Shown here piece by piece: positions 61,748 to 64,000 of a DNA stretch of 64,000 bases; the first letter of the stretch is position 1, and each line of letters opens with the position of its first letter. The notes beneath the pieces were generated by a model. The model was not told where the DNA came from, did no database searches, and was given only the letters and a program-made list of their open reading frames with translations. The stretch is from Parvibaculum sp045863935. Lineage in GTDB: Bacteria; Pseudomonadota; Alphaproteobacteria; Parvibaculales; Parvibaculaceae. The position numbers were made by a program, and so were the translations under genes. Location: contig NZ_BTVP01000011.1 in the NCBI RefSeq assembly GCF_045863935.1, positions 1 to 64,000 of the forward strand, read 5' to 3'.

Positions 61748-63571
61748 CTATTCGACGGTCACCGACTTGGCGAGGTTCCGCGGCTGGTCGACGTCTGTGC
61801 CTTTCGAGACCGCCGTGTGATAGGCGAGAAGCTGCACGGGAATGGCGTTGACGATGGGCGCGATGAGCGGATCGACAGCAGGTACTTCAATTGTAGCCCA
61901 GAGCCCGGACCCCGCACGCGCGATGCCCTCGCTATCGGCGATGAGCACAACGTGGCCGCCTCGGGCGATCACTTCCTGCATGTTGGAAATGGTCTTCTCG
62001 AAGAGATTGTCGACCGGGGAAATCACGACCACCGGAACTTCCTCGTCGATGAGCGCAATGGGACCGTGCTTCAGCTCGCCTGCCGCGTAACCTTCGGCAT
62101 GGATGTAGGAGATTTCCTTGAGCTTGAGCGCCCCCTCGAGCGCGATCGGGTAATTGTGGCCACGGCCGAGATAGAGCACGTCGCGCGCCTTGGCGATCTC
62201 CGCGCTCAGCGCCTGAATGGCGTGGTCCTGGTTCAGCGCCTCTGCAACATGGCGCGGAACTTCCATCAAGGTGCGCACGAGGCGCGCCTCATCCGATGCG
62301 GTGATGACGCCGCGCGCGAGACCCATCCGGACGGCAAGGACGGCGAGCGTCGTGAGCTGGCAGGTGAATGCCTTTGTCGATGCGACACCGATCTCCGGTC
62401 CGGCGAAGGTCGGCAAGATGGCGTCGGATGCCCGCGCAATGGAGGACTCGGTCACATTCACGATCGACAGGATTGTCTGTCCCTGCGAACGGCAATAGTG
62501 AAGCGCGGCAAGCGTATCCGCCGTCTCTCCGGATTGAGAGATGAAGATGGCAAGTCCACCCTCCGGCATCGCGGCCTCGCGATAGCGGAACTCGGAGGCG
62601 ATATCGACCTCCACGGAGACGCGGGCATATTTCTCGAACCAGTATTTGGCGACGAGCCCCGCGTAATAGGCTGTACCGCAGGCTATGATTGTCACGCGGG
62701 GAACGGAAGCGAGATCTGCCGGCAGGGCAATTTCCCGCAGGCTGTCCTTGAGCGGATCGATATATTCCGAAAGCGTGTGGCCAATCACCTCCGGCTGCTC
62801 GAAGATTTCCTTCGCCATGAAGTGACGGTGATTGCCCTTGTCGACAAGCGCCGCGGAAACATCCGTGATCTTCACCGGACGCTTCACAACCTGCCCTTCC
62901 GCGTCGTGGATCGTGGCACCGCTACGTGTGATCTCGACCCTGTCTCCCTCTTCGAGGAATGTGACGCGGTTCGTCATCGGCGCGAGCGCGAAAGCGTCCG
63001 AACCGAGATACATTGCGTTCTCGCCATAACCGACCGCGAGGGGGCTGCCACGCCTGGCACCGATCATGAGTTCGTCTTCACCGCGGAAGATGATCCCGAG
63101 CGCAAATGCGCCTTCAAGTTCGCCGATCGCCCTGGCTGCTGCTTCGCGGGGAGAAAACCCCTTGTCGAGATAGTACGTCACCAGATGAGCGATGACTTCG
63201 CTATCGGTCTCGGTCGAAAAGACCGCGCCGTCGGCGGTGAGCCGCTCTCTGAGTTCCCGGAAATTTTCGATAATGCCGTTGTGAACGATCGCCACACGGT
63301 CCGTTGCATGCGGATGCGCATTCCGCTCGGTCGGCGCGCCGTGCGTTGCCCAGCGTGTATGACCGATGCCGATCGTGCCGTCGAGCGGTGAGGCCTCGAG
63401 CGCCTTTTCGAGATTGAACAGCTTGCCTTCGGCACGCCGGCGTTCGATTTCGCCATGCGAAAGGGTTGCGATACCGGCGCTGTCATAGCCGCGATACTCG
63501 AGCCGCTTCAGCGCTTCGAGAATAACCGGGGCGACGGGCTCCGTTCCGATGATGCCGACAATGCCGCACAT
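61748..63571 (-). CDS. glmS: Glutamine–fructose-6-phosphate aminotransferase (isomerizing)
   Basis: The 607-residue enzyme makes glucosamine-6-phosphate for peptidoglycan and LPS. It starts MCGIVG, with Cys2 the glutaminase nucleophile after Met removal. It has the GAT domain (HTRWATHG), two SIS domains (ISQSGETADT), and ends with the conserved KSVTVE. The ATG at 63571 is fixed by the invariant N-terminus. It lies one base after the glmU stop. No glmS riboswitch was seen; there is no room for one here. Confidence 0.96.
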   Translation of the reverse strand: MCGIVGIIGTEPVAPVILEALKRLEYRGYDSAGIATLSHGEIERRRAEGKLFNLEKALEASPLDGTIGIGHTRWATHGAPTERNAHPHATDRVAIVHNGIIENFRELRERLTADGAVFSTETDSEVIAHLVTYYLDKGFSPREAAARAIGELEGAFALGIIFRGEDELMIGARRGSPLAVGYGENAMYLGSDAFALAPMTNRVTFLEEGDRVEITRSGATIHDAEGQVVKRPVKITDVSAALVDKGNHRHFMAKEIFEQPEVIGHTLSEYIDPLKDSLREIALPADLASVPRVTIIACGTAYYAGLVAKYWFEKYARVSVEVDIASEFRYREAAMPEGGLAIFISQSGETADTLAALHYCRSQGQTILSIVNVTESSIARASDAILPTFAGPEIGVASTKAFTCQLTTLAVLAVRMGLARGVITASDEARLVRTLMEVPRHVAEALNQDHAIQALSAEIAKARDVLYLGRGHNYPIALEGALKLKEISYIHAEGYAAGELKHGPIALIDEEVPVVVISPVDNLFEKTISNMQEVIARGGHVVLIADSEGIARAGSGLWATIEVPAVDPLIAPIVNAIPVQLLAYHTAVSKGTDVDQPRNLAKSVTVE

Positions 63572-63572
63572 A

Positions 63573-64000
63573 TCACTCGCCCGAGGATTGTTTTTTGATG
63601 TCTTCGTTCTGCGCCCGGAAGGCCTTCGCCCAGCCGGGTTTCTCCATCTGCCGCCCTCGCGCAACCGCAAGAGCATCCGCACTCACATCCTTCGTGACCA
63701 CGCTGCCCGAACCGAGATAGGCGCCGTCTCCAATCTTCACAGGTGCGACGAGCGAGGAGTTCGAGCCGACAAAGGCACCAGCGCCGATATCGGTGAAGAA
63801 CTTGTTGTAGCCGTCGTAATTGCAGGTGATCGTGCCGGCGCCGATATTCGCCCCCGCACCGACCCGCGCATCACCGATATAGGAGAGGTGGTTGACCTTC
63901 GCACCCTCCTCGATTTTGGCCTTCTTAGTCTCGACGAAGTTTCCGATCCGCGCCTTGCGGCCAATTTCGGAACCCGGCCGGATGCGTGCGAACGGCCCGA
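63573..64000 (-). CDS. glmU: Bifunctional GlmU, C-terminal (acetyltransferase) part
   Basis: The reading frame begins beyond the window and covers about 142 codons of the left-handed beta-helix domain. Landmarks are PGSEIGRKARIGNFVETK (the catalytic His region lies in the next segment, VNHLSYIGDA), GAGTITCNYDGYNK, FVGSNSSLVAPV, and a C-terminal tail. The domain acetylates glucosamine-1-phosphate; the N-terminal uridylyltransferase half is outside. Its TGA is one base before the glmS ATG (TGATATG), so the two are co-translated. Confidence 0.93.
   Translation of the reverse strand, partial: GPFARIRPGSEIGRKARIGNFVETKKAKIEEGAKVNHLSYIGDARVGAGANIGAGTITCNYDGYNKFFTDIGAGAFVGSNSSLVAPVKIGDGAYLGSGSVVTKDVSADALAVARGRQMEKPGWAKAFRAQNEDIKKQSSGE

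Noticed and set aside
61631..63391. Open frame of 586 codons on the plus strand opposite glmS
   Set aside because: No family similarity, biased composition, and glmS on the other strand has every catalytic motif.
61592..63571. glmS ribozyme/riboswitch
   Set aside because: glmS begins one base after glmU, so no leader is available, and the ribozyme is a Firmicutes feature.

Overview
The window is high-GC, densely packed chromosomal DNA from an alphaproteobacterium. The evidence is the gene order: rlpA–dacC–tmk–holB–metG–tatD–MBL, mfd–sdhE beside recG–DUF502, and glmU–glmS. The many acyl-CoA genes fit an environmental, lipid- or hydrocarbon-using genus; a Parvibaculum-like organism (Parvibaculales/Hyphomicrobiales) is my best guess, by inference only. 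I see no phage, insertion sequence or CRISPR array.

Layout. 1–1308 is the 3' part of a type I restriction gene (hsdR) broken by an internal deletion plus frameshift. 1794–3349 holds three tandem small secreted proteins of one family, each followed by a hairpin. 3426–7885 (minus) is a coupled housekeeping operon holB–metG–tatD–MBL. 8059–12500 (plus) is a complete phosphite uptake and oxidation cassette, ptxABCDE. 12484–16159 (minus) is an M23-like peptidase, tmk, a D-Ala-D-Ala carboxypeptidase and RlpA. The ptx cassette and the M23 gene therefore sit between tmk and holB, which are normally neighbours.

16351–31499 is mixed accessory metabolism. It has an MmgE/PrpD protein, a haloalkane dehalogenase-type hydrolase, tRNA-Ser(TGA), a thioesterase, a tandem pair of cysteine-rich secreted proteins, a GST, two tandem MFS carriers, a CoA-ester lyase, an Old Yellow Enzyme, hspQ, a hexapeptide acyltransferase, an IalB-like protein and an orphan oligopeptide-binding protein. 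31585–38476 is an acyl-CoA block: nitronate monooxygenase, two AMP-forming acyl-CoA ligases and an AMACR/CaiB enzyme. 38478–40642 is a PutP-type symporter flanked by two related small membrane proteins, with a 32-codon membrane ORF overlapping its start codon.

40736–49522 has an SDR, a FrnE/DsbA protein, a hydroxylaminobenzene mutase-like protein, mfd, sdhE, recG and a DUF502 protein. 49719–52154 is an APH-type kinase group with DUF6285. 52879–55413 is an AlgJ/AlgI-like O-acylation pair. 55571–58293 is a two-gene thiolase plus HMG-CoA-synthase/DUF35 fusion operon. In the fusion protein the usual catalytic Cys is Gln and the catalytic Glu is Thr; this is the most unusual protein in the window. 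The end holds an orphan CHASE4-like histidine kinase, a TPR–SPOR protein, glmS and the 3' end of glmU.

A recurring theme is local duplication: the three PepSY-like proteins, the cysteine-rich pair, the MFS pair and the two small proteins around putP.
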